From a virus: DNA of 64,000 nucleotides. Both the position numbers and the translations under genes were made by a program. Location: IMG/VR virus record IMGVR_UViG_3300044953_000102, positions 1 to 64,000 of that record, one strand, 5' to 3'. Position 1 is the stretch's first letter, and every line of letters begins with the position of its first letter. The notes below the pieces were generated by a model. It saw only the letters and a list, made by a program, of their open reading frames with translations. It did no database searches and was not told the DNA's origin. Of this stretch, positions 28,023 to 35,943 are shown piece after piece.

Positions 28023-28041
28023 TATTTTTGATACAAAATTA
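28023..28041. promoter_or_regulatory. Back-to-back Bacteroidota-type promoter boxes
   Basis: TATTTTTG (28023-28030, plus strand) and TAATTTTG (minus strand, 28041-28034) both fit the TAnnTTTG -7 element of Bacteroidota sigma factors. They lie in the 33-base gap between the divergent UDG and 105-residue genes. No clear -33 TTTG is at the ideal distance for either. Confidence 0.45.
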
Positions 28042-28046
28042 AAATC

Positions 28047-28364
28047 ATGATAAAAGCAAAAGAATTAAAAGACGATGCAATTTTAGACATCAAAGTCAAC
28101 AAAAGTTATTACTTAATGGCTAAAGCTGCTTCTTTCACAATATTGCAACAGATGAATGTTGTAGAAAAAGGAGAAGAGTATTTTAAGTCAATAATGACTC
28201 AAAAATACGAAGACCTTGATGATCTTCAAAGAGCTTTTTATACTATTCTTCTTCTTCTTGCTGAAATAGAAAAAAGAGCAACTGATGAAAATCTTTATAA
28301 TGAAAAAGAAATTCTAGAACCTGGGGATGAAGGTTATGTAGAACCTACCCCAGATTCAAATTAA
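28047..28364 (+). CDS. Conserved hypothetical protein of 105 residues
   Basis: Helical acidic protein beginning MIKAKELKDDAILDIKV and ending in a tail with ILEPGDEGYVEPTP. I recall close relatives in several Bacteroidota phages, none characterised. It is a single rightward gene inside the leftward block and its last 20 bases overlap the 3' end of the next leftward gene. Confidence 0.8.
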   Translation: MIKAKELKDDAILDIKVNKSYYLMAKAASFTILQQMNVVEKGEEYFKSIMTQKYEDLDDLQRAFYTILLLLAEIEKRATDENLYNEKEILEPGDEGYVEPTPDSN

Positions 28365-28722
28365 ATTGCTCTCTTCCTAGTTCAATAGCAGATTCTATTG
28401 CCATTGCTAATTCATCTTTACTACAATCTTTAAAAGACTTACAGTATTCAGCACCACCTCCGTCATAACACAGACCAGAGTGCTTTTTAACTATAAATTT
28501 CATTTCTTCAAATGTATAGCCAGATTTCTTGGCTAATTCTCTAATACAGGCATGTACTTTAGCTAATTGTGCTAAACTACCTGAATCTAAAGTAAGTCCC
28601 ATAAACACTTCAACTTCCTGACCTTCTTCAAGTTTATCAAGAAATAATTGATAAGAAATCTTTGTGTTTTCATTAATATGAACTAACTTTCCATTAGTTT
28701 TTGTAAGTTTGAAACTAAACAT
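28345..28722 (-). CDS. Hypothetical protein, NinB-like at low confidence
   Basis: 125 residues: a short beta-rich N-terminus, then LAKVHACIRELAKKSGYTFE and EEMKFIVKKHSGLC, and a C-terminal SKDELAMAIESAIELG helix. The order of elements resembles lambda NinB/Orf-type recombination mediators, but this comes from pattern memory only. It starts back to back with the metallophosphoesterase gene. Confidence 0.75.
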   Translation of the reverse strand: MFSFKLTKTNGKLVHINENTKISYQLFLDKLEEGQEVEVFMGLTLDSGSLAQLAKVHACIRELAKKSGYTFEEMKFIVKKHSGLCYDGGGAEYCKSFKDCSKDELAMAIESAIELGREQFNLNLG

Positions 28723-28736
28723 ACGGCATTTTTTAT

Positions 28737-28750
28737 TATATTATTATGTA
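28737..28750 (+). promoter_or_regulatory. Promoter-like element TATATTATTATGTA, first copy
   Basis: This 14-mer is identical to 41782-41795. Both copies lie just upstream of a rightward metallophosphoesterase gene. Its location 4 bases before the ATG here would give an almost leaderless mRNA, so it may instead be an operator or translation signal. Confidence 0.4.
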
Positions 28751-28753
28751 CTT

Positions 28754-29779
28754 ATGACTGAAAAATCTCATAACTCTTTCAAATCAAATACTAAAATTAT
28801 TTTAGAATATCTTGAAAAGTTTCCAAATTCTCCTACTAAAACTCTAGCTCGTAAAATATATCAAGAAAATCAAGCATTCTTTGAAACTTTTGATATTGTT
28901 TATGATAGAATAAGATATTATAGAGGTCAATCAGGAAGTAAGTCAAGAAAAAAAACAGCTAATAAAAAATTTCAACAAGAACTTAAAGTTAAAGTTATGA
29001 ATAATTTTGTATCATTACCCTCTTCTCTTACACAAAAAAGAGGAACATTTACATTTCCTGCAGGCTGTAAGAAGTTAGGTGTTATTGGTGACTTACACAT
29101 TCCCTATCATGATGAAGATGCAATAGAAACTGCATGTGACAGAATAGAATTAGAAGGTGTAGACAGCATCCTAATTAATGGAGACTTACTTGACTTTTAT
29201 CAACTTTCTTTTCATGAAAAAGATCCTAGAAAAGTTCATTTTAAAGATGAAATAGAATCAGGCAAACAGTTTTTTGAATACATCCGTTCTAGATTTCCAA
29301 ATATTCCTATTTATTTTATACCAGGTAATCATGAAAACAGGTTTGAAAGATATCTTAAAATAAAAGCATCTGAGTTACTTGATATGGATGAATTTAGACT
29401 AGATGTAATCCTACATGTTGCAGAATACAAAATAGAATATATTCCATTTAGAACTAAAGTTATTTTTGGTGATTTTATTATAGAGCATGGTGATAAAATT
29501 CCTGGCTCAGGTGGTGTAGTACCAGCTAGAACTGCTTTAATGAAGCTTAAAACTAATTGTATTGTTAATCACTTTCACAAAAGCTCCCAAAGCTCACAAA
29601 GAGTTTACGGGACTAGTGATTCTACAACTATACGTGCTTATAGCCTTGGATGTCTATGTGAACTAGCACCAGACTACATGGAGATAAATGAATGGAATCA
29701 TGGGTTTGCAATACTAACTAAACAAGATGATAAAGTATCTGTTTCTAATTACAAAATAGAAAATAACACGATAGTATAA
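28754..29779 (+). CDS. Metallophosphoesterase with N-terminal helical domain
   Basis: Starts at the ATG giving MTEKSHNSF; an upstream in-frame start would run into the divergent gene. The first ~90 residues are helical and basic, possibly DNA-binding. The calcineurin-like catalytic part has GDLHIPYHD (DxH), NGDLLDF (GDxxD), PGNHENRFE (GNHE), a later His in IIEHGDK and NHFHKS. Such enzymes cleave phosphodiesters, including DNA ends as in SbcD/Mre11, but no partner ATPase gene is seen. Confidence 0.88.
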   Translation: MTEKSHNSFKSNTKIILEYLEKFPNSPTKTLARKIYQENQAFFETFDIVYDRIRYYRGQSGSKSRKKTANKKFQQELKVKVMNNFVSLPSSLTQKRGTFTFPAGCKKLGVIGDLHIPYHDEDAIETACDRIELEGVDSILINGDLLDFYQLSFHEKDPRKVHFKDEIESGKQFFEYIRSRFPNIPIYFIPGNHENRFERYLKIKASELLDMDEFRLDVILHVAEYKIEYIPFRTKVIFGDFIIEHGDKIPGSGGVVPARTALMKLKTNCIVNHFHKSSQSSQRVYGTSDSTTIRAYSLGCLCELAPDYMEINEWNHGFAILTKQDDKVSVSNYKIENNTIV

Positions 29780-30096
29780 TGTTTTTACCAATTACATTTA
29801 AAGACAAAGACGGAGAATATATTGAATACATTAATATTACTCATATTACAAGAACTTCATTTGTAAATCTTATGAATGTTGATGCAGGTAGTAAAGTACA
29901 TTTAAGAACGGGAGAAGTTTTAACAACTCCCGTACCTATGGATATATTACAAACTGAAATAGATGAGTGTTATAAATCTGCTGCAGCAATGATTATGTTT
30001 AATATACTTGCTGAAAAAGCTCAACTTAAAAAATTTACTGGTGGTGTTGATTTAGATAACCCTGAACCTTTGCAATCTGAAAAAGTTGAAGAATAG
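29779..30096 (+). CDS. Hypothetical protein of 105 residues
   Basis: Start overlaps the stop of the metallophosphoesterase by one base, so the two are coupled. It has a beta-rich N-terminus (ITFKDKDGEYIEYINITHIT) and a helical C-terminus. The last 62 bases overlap a leftward gene end. Function unknown. Confidence 0.75.
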   Translation: MFLPITFKDKDGEYIEYINITHITRTSFVNLMNVDAGSKVHLRTGEVLTTPVPMDILQTEIDECYKSAAAMIMFNILAEKAQLKKFTGGVDLDNPEPLQSEKVEE

Positions 30097-30301
30097 CTTC
30101 TTTTTCTAAAGGTAATTTAACATCCCAATCTGGATTATATACTAACCATTCGTCTGAACTTTCATCATCACAAGATGTGTGTAATGATAAACCTGGCATA
30201 AGATCTATTATATAATAATAGTAATCATAACCATTTTGACTTTCAGAGTTTAAAACTTCTACTTTTTCAAAACCCATATTAATTATTTCTTGTTCTGTCA
30301 T
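30035..30301 (-). CDS. Small hypothetical protein of 88 residues
   Basis: Acidic, with GFEKVEVLNSESQNGYDYYY near the N-terminus, a pattern I associate with a common small Bacteroidota phage family. It couples to the upstream gene by ATGA. Its 3' end lies inside the opposing gene. Confidence 0.7.
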   Translation of the reverse strand: MTEQEIINMGFEKVEVLNSESQNGYDYYYYIIDLMPGLSLHTSCDDESSDEWLVYNPDWDVKLPLEKEAILQLFQIAKVQGYLNQHHQ

Positions 30302-30771
30302 TTTTCTATCATTGTTTCCATGAATACTGTATGGTTAAGAATCTCAAAACTATATTTTTGCTTTACTTCAATATAATTAGTATTTTCTTTAGAATAAACA
30401 CCTTTTTCTTTAATTCTTAAATCTCTTAAGTTTTTAAGAGTTAATGTTGCTATATGAAGATTATCTTTATCATCTGACTTCATCATTTTTACAACATTTT
30501 GCACCTCTGTTTCTGTTAAATATTCAAATTTTTTAAGTAACATTAACTCAGCCATATATATAAAGGGTCGGAAATCATCCTTTTTAGTACCCTTATAATA
30601 CATATACCATAGATAGTTTAGATTATTATCATAACCATCTGTTAAATTATAATGCTCTTCAGATATTGCTGCTACTAAATCTTTTATTTCTTTCATTAGC
30701 TCTTTCATTTTGTTAAATGTCTCTACATCAGAATATGTATCTGATTGTGTTCCACGGAAGAATGGAGTCAT
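30298..30771 (-). CDS. Hypothetical protein downstream of the photoproduct lyase gene
   Basis: Start choice is uncertain. The frame is open from 30921, deep inside the lyase gene. The ATG at 30771 gives a 44-base overlap and an N-terminus MTPFFRGTQSDTYSDV; the ATG at 30708 lies after the lyase stop and would give about 137 residues. The protein is helical and charged, without a known domain. Confidence 0.65.
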   Translation of the reverse strand: MTPFFRGTQSDTYSDVETFNKMKELMKEIKDLVAAISEEHYNLTDGYDNNLNYLWYMYYKGTKKDDFRPFIYMAELMLLKKFEYLTETEVQNVVKMMKSDDKDNLHIATLTLKNLRDLRIKEKGVYSKENTNYIEVKQKYSFEILNHTVFMETMIEK

Positions 30772-31597
30772 GTAAAGCTCTAAATTCTTCAATGTATTTG
30801 GATTTACACCCGGTCTTGTACCTAATATTTCTTCCTCCAAACTCAGAAGTTTTGGGTTCTTGTATAGATGGATTCCAAAGAATTTCTTCGCCCATGAGCC
30901 CATTTTTGATGTTGTATTCATGTTTATCTTTATTATGTGTTAGAAAGATTACTTCAGCTTTAACATCATCTGTATCCCAACTGTTATATATTGCATGTTT
31001 CTTAATTATATCAAACAAAAACTCATATTCAGTTAACCAATTATCATGAACAATAACAGGGCTAAAGTTTAAGTGCACTTCATAACCAGCATCAATAAAT
31101 CTTGGCACAGCATTTAATCTTAAATCAATAGGGCTAGTATTAGGTTCAAGTATCTTTCTCCATTTCTCTGGCATTAGACTAAATCTTATTCTAATTTTTT
31201 CATATGGATCAAACTGTAGCAAATCTGCATTTACATACTTAGTAGCAAATGAACCCATAGCAAGTGGATGATCCCGGAAGAACTTAAATATAGTCTTCCA
31301 ATCATGATATTTAACATGCAGAGCAAAGTCTTCATTACAAGAGATATCATAAGTAATATGCTCTCCTGTTTGATTAGGTTTCTCTACATCAGCAAACCAA
31401 ACATGTGAATTAATCTCTGTCAGGATATCCATAGTATTTGTTGCTATAGATAATCCTTCCGGCTTGTGCCTCTTCATATAACAGTAACCACAGTTATAAA
31501 GGCACCCGTGACCAAAACTGGGTGAAATAAAATCTGTACTTCTTCCTGATGATCTTATTTTAAATGTTTTTCTGGTAACTTTCTCTACTAGACTCAC
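30728..31597 (-). CDS. Radical SAM protein of the spore photoproduct lyase family
   Basis: 289 residues. The iron-sulfur cluster motif is CLYNCGYC (Cys 32, 36, 39), the CX3CX2C form of radical SAM enzymes. YDISCNEDFAL contains Cys 87 at a distance similar to the hydrogen-donating Cys of Bacillus SplB. SPL splits the thymine spore photoproduct back to two thymines using SAM. The start is GTG overlapping the upstream stop in GTGA. It is shorter than SplB (about 340 residues), so other radical SAM DNA modification functions are possible. Confidence 0.85.
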   Translation of the reverse strand: MSLVEKVTRKTFKIRSSGRSTDFISPSFGHGCLYNCGYCYMKRHKPEGLSIATNTMDILTEINSHVWFADVEKPNQTGEHITYDISCNEDFALHVKYHDWKTIFKFFRDHPLAMGSFATKYVNADLLQFDPYEKIRIRFSLMPEKWRKILEPNTSPIDLRLNAVPRFIDAGYEVHLNFSPVIVHDNWLTEYEFLFDIIKKHAIYNSWDTDDVKAEVIFLTHNKDKHEYNIKNGLMGEEILWNPSIQEPKTSEFGGRNIRYKTGCKSKYIEEFRALHDSILPWNTIRYIF

Positions 31598-31815
31598 TTA
31601 TCTAATTTAATCTGATTTTCATCTAGTATCTCATAGAACTTATCTCTGATTCTTTCTACCATCTTCCACTCCTCCTCACTGAGCTCCTCATACTTCCATA
31701 GTGTTCTTAACTCCTGAGAGATATCCCAAAGTGCCGAGTACATAGTGGCACCCTGAATAGCAAGATCAAAATCATGTTTGTCTTCTGGTAGATTATATTC
31801 AAGTGTTGCTTTCAT
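31594..31815 (-). CDS. Small hypothetical protein of 73 residues
   Basis: Helical, acidic protein beginning MKATLEYNLPEDKHDFDLAI, with SALWDISQELRTLWKYEELS in the middle. I recall this pattern as a widespread small phage protein with a Trp-rich core. It couples to the lyase gene by overlap. Confidence 0.75.
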   Translation of the reverse strand: MKATLEYNLPEDKHDFDLAIQGATMYSALWDISQELRTLWKYEELSEEEWKMVERIRDKFYEILDENQIKLDK

Positions 31816-32015
31816 AGTAATTATTTAATAAGTCAATAGTTCTTTCAGCACCATCATATTTTGATTCTGCGTGTAGCATTTCTCCATTGATATTTATATT
31901 TATATGTTGGTTCTAGGAAATATGCTTGCCAATGATCATTAGGTCTGGCAGTAAACCTTTTACATTTTTCTTTAACTGGACATTTAAATCCATGGCAATT
32001 AGCTATATCACTCAT
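31799..32015 (-). pseudogene. Cys-motif small protein gene with an apparent +1 frameshift
   Basis: The intact part (start 32015) reads MSDIANCHGFKCPVKEKCKR then FTARPNDHWQAYFLEP and stops at 31854 after 53 residues. In the +1 frame the sequence continues as INGEMLHAESKYDGAERTID to a TGA at 31799. Joining the frames at the TATAAATATAAATAT run (~31886-31905) gives a sensible ~71-residue protein of a family with CxxxxCPxxxxCxR. It is either a sequencing or assembly indel, a decayed gene or a programmed shift. The 53-residue product alone could still be made. Confidence 0.6.
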
Positions 32016-32223
32016 TTTTTTCTTCTAAATTACTATTTTTTCTTGAATCTCTATAATCAATAATAAACCCAATTGCAACTATTATGTTCATTCCCAGTGA
32101 CATAAGTATCTCATGGATATCCGCATATACATTTAGTGATAGATGTATATGCCCTACCATCCAAAATGGTATGGACAAGTTTTGGCTTATCCATACCAAT
32201 AGATATTTTATAAAGTGTTTCAA
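32008..32223 (-). CDS. Small membrane protein of 71 residues
   Basis: Two hydrophobic segments: residues ~5-24 (IKYLLVWISQNLSIPFWMV) and ~40-56 (LMSLGMNIIVAIGFIID), then a charged tail. The first codon is TTG, overlapping the upstream stop as TTGA; an internal ATG at 32160 would remove the first segment. Coupling favours the longer form. Confidence 0.65.
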   Translation of the reverse strand: MKHFIKYLLVWISQNLSIPFWMVGHIHLSLNVYADIHEILMSLGMNIIVAIGFIIDYRDSRKNSNLEEKNE

Positions 32224-32672
32224 GGATTACTTATAGCATTGTATGCTGCAGTACTACCTGTCATCTTAAATTCATAAATTTCTGAATCACATGTAGTATC
32301 ATTAATTCTAATTTTTACAGATGATGCAGCTTTAAAATCTGCAAGAAACTCTGCATCTGAATTAAGATCATCTACCATAAATACCGTTTTATGATTTTCA
32401 GAAACTTCTCCTGCAATATTATACTTTTGATACTCCCCATTTACTAGGAATGAAATATCTACAGTAACCGATTCATCACATATATATACCCCACCTATGT
32501 AAAATGCAATACCCTTGTAGTTTTCAAGTTTTAAAAACTCACTCTGACCATCTTCAGTATATGCAATTTTATATGGTGTATCAAATCCATTATCAATCTT
32601 TCTAACTAGCCATTGTGATAATGCACTAAAACTAAATAAACTAACACTTACTAATACTAATAACTTTCTCAT
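32220..32672 (-). CDS. Exported beta-rich protein with signal peptide
   Basis: 150 residues. MRKLLVLVSVSLFSFSALSQ is a clear Sec signal with likely cleavage after the Ala-Leu-Ser region. The mature part is beta-strand rich with two Cys pairs possible (YICDES, TTCDSE). A phage-encoded periplasmic protein might act in superinfection exclusion or on the cell envelope; this is inferred from export only. Confidence 0.8.
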   Translation of the reverse strand: MRKLLVLVSVSLFSFSALSQWLVRKIDNGFDTPYKIAYTEDGQSEFLKLENYKGIAFYIGGVYICDESVTVDISFLVNGEYQKYNIAGEVSENHKTVFMVDDLNSDAEFLADFKAASSVKIRINDTTCDSEIYEFKMTGSTAAYNAISNP

Positions 32673-32684
32673 TTTTTTGGTTTT

Positions 32685-32915
32685 TTAATTGTTTTGTTTT
32701 CCTCCTGTTGATTCTCCTTCAGAATCTTCTGTAGTCTCTCCCAGATTTGCTTGTTGATCAAGTTGTAATCTGGCTCTTTCTTGCGCTCTTTCATACTCTT
32801 GCCAATGATAAATGTTTAATTCTCTCATTTTTAGGAAATCTTCAATGGTCATTTCCTCTGGTATACCATTATTTGCATGCATAATCTGCATATATACTTC
32901 TTTCATTCTTCCCAT
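32685..32915 (-). CDS. Small hypothetical protein of 76 residues
   Basis: Helical protein starting MGRMKEVYMQIMHANNGIPE, with an ERAQERARLQLDQQ coiled-coil stretch and an acidic Gly/Asn tail. Overlaps the upstream HTH gene by 13 bases. Unknown function. Confidence 0.75.
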   Translation of the reverse strand: MGRMKEVYMQIMHANNGIPEEMTIEDFLKMRELNIYHWQEYERAQERARLQLDQQANLGETTEDSEGESTGGKQNN

Positions 32916-33343
32916 AACATTTTCATGCTTTTGTCTAATAAAAACTTAATTGTTATCCTTATATCATTGTGTCCATAAATAGAACCAGCAGCTTTTAGTT
33001 TATTAAACATGTTTCTACTAATATCAATTTGAACTCTTTTATTTCTCTGTACTTGTTGAACCGATTCAATTACACTAAAATCAAAAGGAAACATTTGAGC
33101 ATATACATAAACATTTGCTTGAAACAGCTTATCTTTATAAAATTGAACAGCTATTTTTTTATTATAGTTTACTCTAGACCTTTTAATATTAAAAATTTCT
33201 GCAATCTTTGGTTCAGACATTCCAAATCTATAAGCTAAAATACCTATAAGATAACTTCTTTGATCAACAAGTGATCTTGTTCTTAGATGTTGAGAAAGTT
33301 GCTTTAATGAAGCAATAACATCCTCTTTAGTATAATTTTCCAT
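32903..33343 (-). CDS. Helix-turn-helix domain protein
   Basis: 146 residues. An HTH is visible at about residues 24-58 (ILAYRFGMSEPKIAEIFNIK then RSRVNYNKK), of the kind seen in transposase-like or sigma region 4-like domains. A C-terminal basic helical part follows. Possible transcription regulator of the leftward genes. Confidence 0.75.
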   Translation of the reverse strand: MENYTKEDVIASLKQLSQHLRTRSLVDQRSYLIGILAYRFGMSEPKIAEIFNIKRSRVNYNKKIAVQFYKDKLFQANVYVYAQMFPFDFSVIESVQQVQRNKRVQIDISRNMFNKLKAAGSIYGHNDIRITIKFLLDKSMKMLWEE

Positions 33344-33619
33344 TTATATTAAATCAAGTTGAACTTCTTTTTCTTCTATCTGATGTTCTTGATCATAAGC
33401 AATCAATCCATCTATTGGTAAAAACCTAGAAGCATCATAATACTCATAAGGAAATGATTTTTCAGTTAATTCTACTTCATTAAGTTTAAATCCTATTTTG
33501 TTTGGTTGTAAACCCATTCTTGTCATAGAAATTACAGTGTATACTACACCTTTTTTTATCCATTCCTCCAATGATATTTTTGTAGGTTTATTGCTTGCAT
33601 CAATACATATAACTTTCAT
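33344..33619 (-). CDS. Small beta-rich conserved protein of 91 residues
   Basis: Begins MKVICIDASNKPTKISLEEW and contains KKGVVYTVISM and ASRFLPID. This pattern, an SH3-like strand set with a conserved C-terminal FPY..Y.A.RF, belongs to a small family frequent in Bacteroidota and their phages, uncharacterised. It overlaps the ClpS-like gene by 20 bases. Confidence 0.78.
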   Translation of the reverse strand: MKVICIDASNKPTKISLEEWIKKGVVYTVISMTRMGLQPNKIGFKLNEVELTEKSFPYEYYDASRFLPIDGLIAYDQEHQIEEKEVQLDLI

Positions 33620-33854
33620 GCGATTCTATTTCTGTAATCAGTTCTAGTTTTTCAAGATCTGTTTTTATTTCTAACATCTCTATAAAATCCCCATTTTTTA
33701 CAAAACATTTACCATTAGTATGTGCAAGAAGTGCACATTGTTCCGCTTGTAAAGGTTCGTGTTTACAGAATCTAATAAGACATGCAATAACATACAAAAA
33801 ATCATGAGTATTATCATTATACAATACTAATTTGTGTGTGTTTGTACCTTCCAT
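33600..33854 (-). CDS. ClpS-like N-end rule adaptor
   Basis: 84 residues that resemble host-type ClpS of Bacteroidota closely: LVLYNDN, then VIACLIRFCKHEPLQAEQCA, and LLAHTNGKC. The N-degron pocket residues Asn13, Asp14 and His45 correspond to E. coli Asn34, Asp35 and His66. The next Asp, usually conserved, is Asn15. ClpS feeds proteins with bulky N-terminal residues to ClpAP; a phage copy could redirect or block host proteolysis. The N-terminal extension needed for ClpA control is almost absent (7 residues before the core), which argues for an altered delivery role. Confidence 0.85.
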   Translation of the reverse strand: MEGTNTHKLVLYNDNTHDFLYVIACLIRFCKHEPLQAEQCALLAHTNGKCFVKNGDFIEMLEIKTDLEKLELITEIESHESYMY

Positions 33855-33882
33855 ATACTACTAATATACAAAAACATTGGGG

Positions 33883-34989
33883 TTAATCTAATTTAACCCC
33901 AAAATCTTTCCATGTTATTTTATTTTGGTCAAAGTTTTCAAGTGCTTCTTTTACCCATTTTTCATCTATAGTATTCATATAACATAGTATATGTACAATA
34001 GCTTTATCATCTGGATTTAAACGGAGCAACCTTCCAATTCTTTGACTTGCTTTTCTCTCATTACCATAAGCATGCATAATAATGCCCTGTTTAAGTTCTG
34101 GAATATTCACACCCTCATTCAACTGCAATACAGTTGATAGTTGTTTAATTGTTCCCTCCTTAAATAGTTCTAGGTTTTTTTCAGATTGAGAATTACCACT
34201 ATGATAACTATAAGAACATAACTTATCAGCTTGAGCTTGTGTGTTTGCAAACACAATACATTTAGTTTTTATATGTTCCATTAATAGTTGAGTATACTTT
34301 TCTTTGCTTGGATATTCCATCATAGCTTTCATTCTCATTACTCTCAACATATGCATATTACCAGATCCGACATCTATTCTTCTAGACCAATATGTATAAT
34401 TAGACTGCTCATCTGTAAAAAATTGTTTACTAGACATTTTAACTGAATAGTTTTTTTCTTTTGATAAACTTATTTTGTGTACAATGATTTGATAGTCATT
34501 TAGAATACCATTTTCAACAGCATCATCTGCTTTAAATGTATAAACTACCGGACAGAATTCATTTAACAATTTGCCTTTTTCAGAATATCCTCTTTTAGGT
34601 GGTGTACCAGTCAGACCAAGTATAAGACCTTTATATAATTGTAAAAATCCTCTATGACTATCTAATAAACTGTGCACCTCATCTAAATATACTGCTTCAT
34701 AATCACTAGGAGTATGTTTATTTAGACTTAAATAAGTTGTGAATGTTATTCTATCTAATAAGTTTTCTTTGTTGAATTTAACAGCATCATCTTTCCAAGA
34801 CTGAAATATAGATCTCTTTGGTGCTACTACAAGTACACGCATTAATGGTGTTGTATTTCTTTCAATATGATGCAAACCCACAAGAGTTTTACCAACACCT
34901 GTACCAAGAACAACACTACATCTTTGTTTACCATTTGTAGCATCAAGTGCATCTAACTGTACTTTATTTTTTGTTATAAGTGTCTCCAT
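33883..34989 (-). CDS. SF2 DEAD/DEAH-type helicase
   Basis: 368 residues. Motif I is GTGVGKT (residues ~29-35), Ia VVAPKRS, II LDEVH (a DEVH box), III LTGTPP, and the C-terminal motif VI ASQRIGRLLR. This is a compact UvsW/RecG-like or type III restriction-like helicase as found in phages, used for fork remodelling or recombination. Adjacent to an HNH nuclease gene (5-base gap). Confidence 0.92.
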   Translation of the reverse strand: METLITKNKVQLDALDATNGKQRCSVVLGTGVGKTLVGLHHIERNTTPLMRVLVVAPKRSIFQSWKDDAVKFNKENLLDRITFTTYLSLNKHTPSDYEAVYLDEVHSLLDSHRGFLQLYKGLILGLTGTPPKRGYSEKGKLLNEFCPVVYTFKADDAVENGILNDYQIIVHKISLSKEKNYSVKMSSKQFFTDEQSNYTYWSRRIDVGSGNMHMLRVMRMKAMMEYPSKEKYTQLLMEHIKTKCIVFANTQAQADKLCSYSYHSGNSQSEKNLELFKEGTIKQLSTVLQLNEGVNIPELKQGIIMHAYGNERKASQRIGRLLRLNPDDKAIVHILCYMNTIDEKWVKEALENFDQNKITWKDFGVKLD

Positions 34990-34993
34990 AAAA

Positions 34994-35398
34994 TTATTTT
35001 AAGTAACCAAGTGCTCTTGATTTTTTTGGATGAGCATGAATCCAATCATGGCAATTCCTACAGACTGCAAGCCATGTAGATTGCACTAAATAATAAGCAT
35101 CTCTGTTAGCACCAGCATATGTGTGATGTACATCTGTAGCATTTATGCTACAACCTTTCACTGCAATTTGGCATAGACTAAAGTCTGTAAGAAATCTGTT
35201 TCTAAGTTTTAAGTACTCTTGATCTTTTTTCTTTCTCTTAGAAGAAACCTGAGAGATAGCAGATTTTGTTGGTTTCTGTGTATTATCTTTACTTTTGTGG
35301 CAACTCCAGCAAAGTTTGCAATATCTGTATCCCTCATGGTTCTTCCAAATGACCGTCTCTTTCTGACAGCCATCACAAATTTTAAGCTTTAACTTCAT
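34994..35398 (-). CDS. HNH endonuclease with N-terminal zinc ribbon
   Basis: 134 residues. The N-terminus has two CxxC pairs (CDGCQKE, CKLCW), a zinc ribbon. The HNH core reads CQIAVKGC, then ATDVHHTYAG, and VCRNCHDWIHAHP with two His and a CxxC. It could be a free-standing homing or recombination nuclease. Located directly upstream of the SF2 helicase gene in one operon. Confidence 0.88.
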   Translation of the reverse strand: MKLKLKICDGCQKETVIWKNHEGYRYCKLCWSCHKSKDNTQKPTKSAISQVSSKRKKKDQEYLKLRNRFLTDFSLCQIAVKGCSINATDVHHTYAGANRDAYYLVQSTWLAVCRNCHDWIHAHPKKSRALGYLK

Positions 35399-35873
35399 TC
35401 TTTAATCTTGGTAATATTACTGGTGCTTCCTTTAAACTTAAAAAGTTTTTAGGAAGTACACCTTCAGCTATAAAGATACTAATTATCTGGTCTTTCCCAA
35501 TATTTAAATCTTTAAAAGTTAAAGTATTTATAAACTTTTCATCTGTTTCATTACAGTTTACTAAGTCTTTAGTAATACTTGCTTTGGGAAATAAACTCAA
35601 GAATATTTTGTTAGTATACTCTATTGCAATTTTCTGTTTGAAGATATTCAATACATTTTGAGCTCTTTTGTATACATTTAGTATCCTTTGTTTTTTCTTT
35701 CCACACATTGTGGCAAGTTCTTTCTCACTTAAAGCACTTAAACCATATAGTGCTCTTTTGTACAAATAGTTCTGATATACAGAATATTTGTCTTGTTTAT
35801 ATTGCATGTAAGTTTTACCTCCATTCAATTGATAATCTCTGATGTCTTGTTTTAGCTTTTCCATTTTATACAT
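35382..35873 (-). CDS. Hypothetical protein of 163 residues upstream of the HNH gene
   Basis: Basic, helical N-terminal half (MCGKKKQRILNVYKRAQN) and a C-terminal half with IISIFIAEGVLPKNF. Two possible starts, 35873 and 35864; the second gives MEKLKQDIRDYQLNGGKTYM. The protein overlaps the HNH gene by 17 bases. No family recognised. Confidence 0.75.
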   Translation of the reverse strand: MYKMEKLKQDIRDYQLNGGKTYMQYKQDKYSVYQNYLYKRALYGLSALSEKELATMCGKKKQRILNVYKRAQNVLNIFKQKIAIEYTNKIFLSLFPKASITKDLVNCNETDEKFINTLTFKDLNIGKDQIISIFIAEGVLPKNFLSLKEAPVILPRLKNEVKA

Positions 35874-35895
35874 TCATATTAATAATCATAATAAT

Positions 35896-35924
35896 AAAAA
35901 TGGGGGTCATTGACCCCCATTTTA
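35896..35924 (-). terminator. Strong symmetric terminator
   Basis: TGGGGGTCA and TGACCCCCA form a stem with a 2-base gap, bordered by AAAA and TTTT, so it can act on both strands; it follows the 160-residue gene on the minus strand. Confidence 0.9.
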
Positions 35925-35943
35925 ACCCTATCAACCTTATATC

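Noticed and set aside
30772-30921. Longer start for the gene downstream of the photoproduct lyase
   Set aside because: It would overlap the lyase gene by almost 200 bases in another frame; internal ATGs at 30771 or 30708 are more natural.
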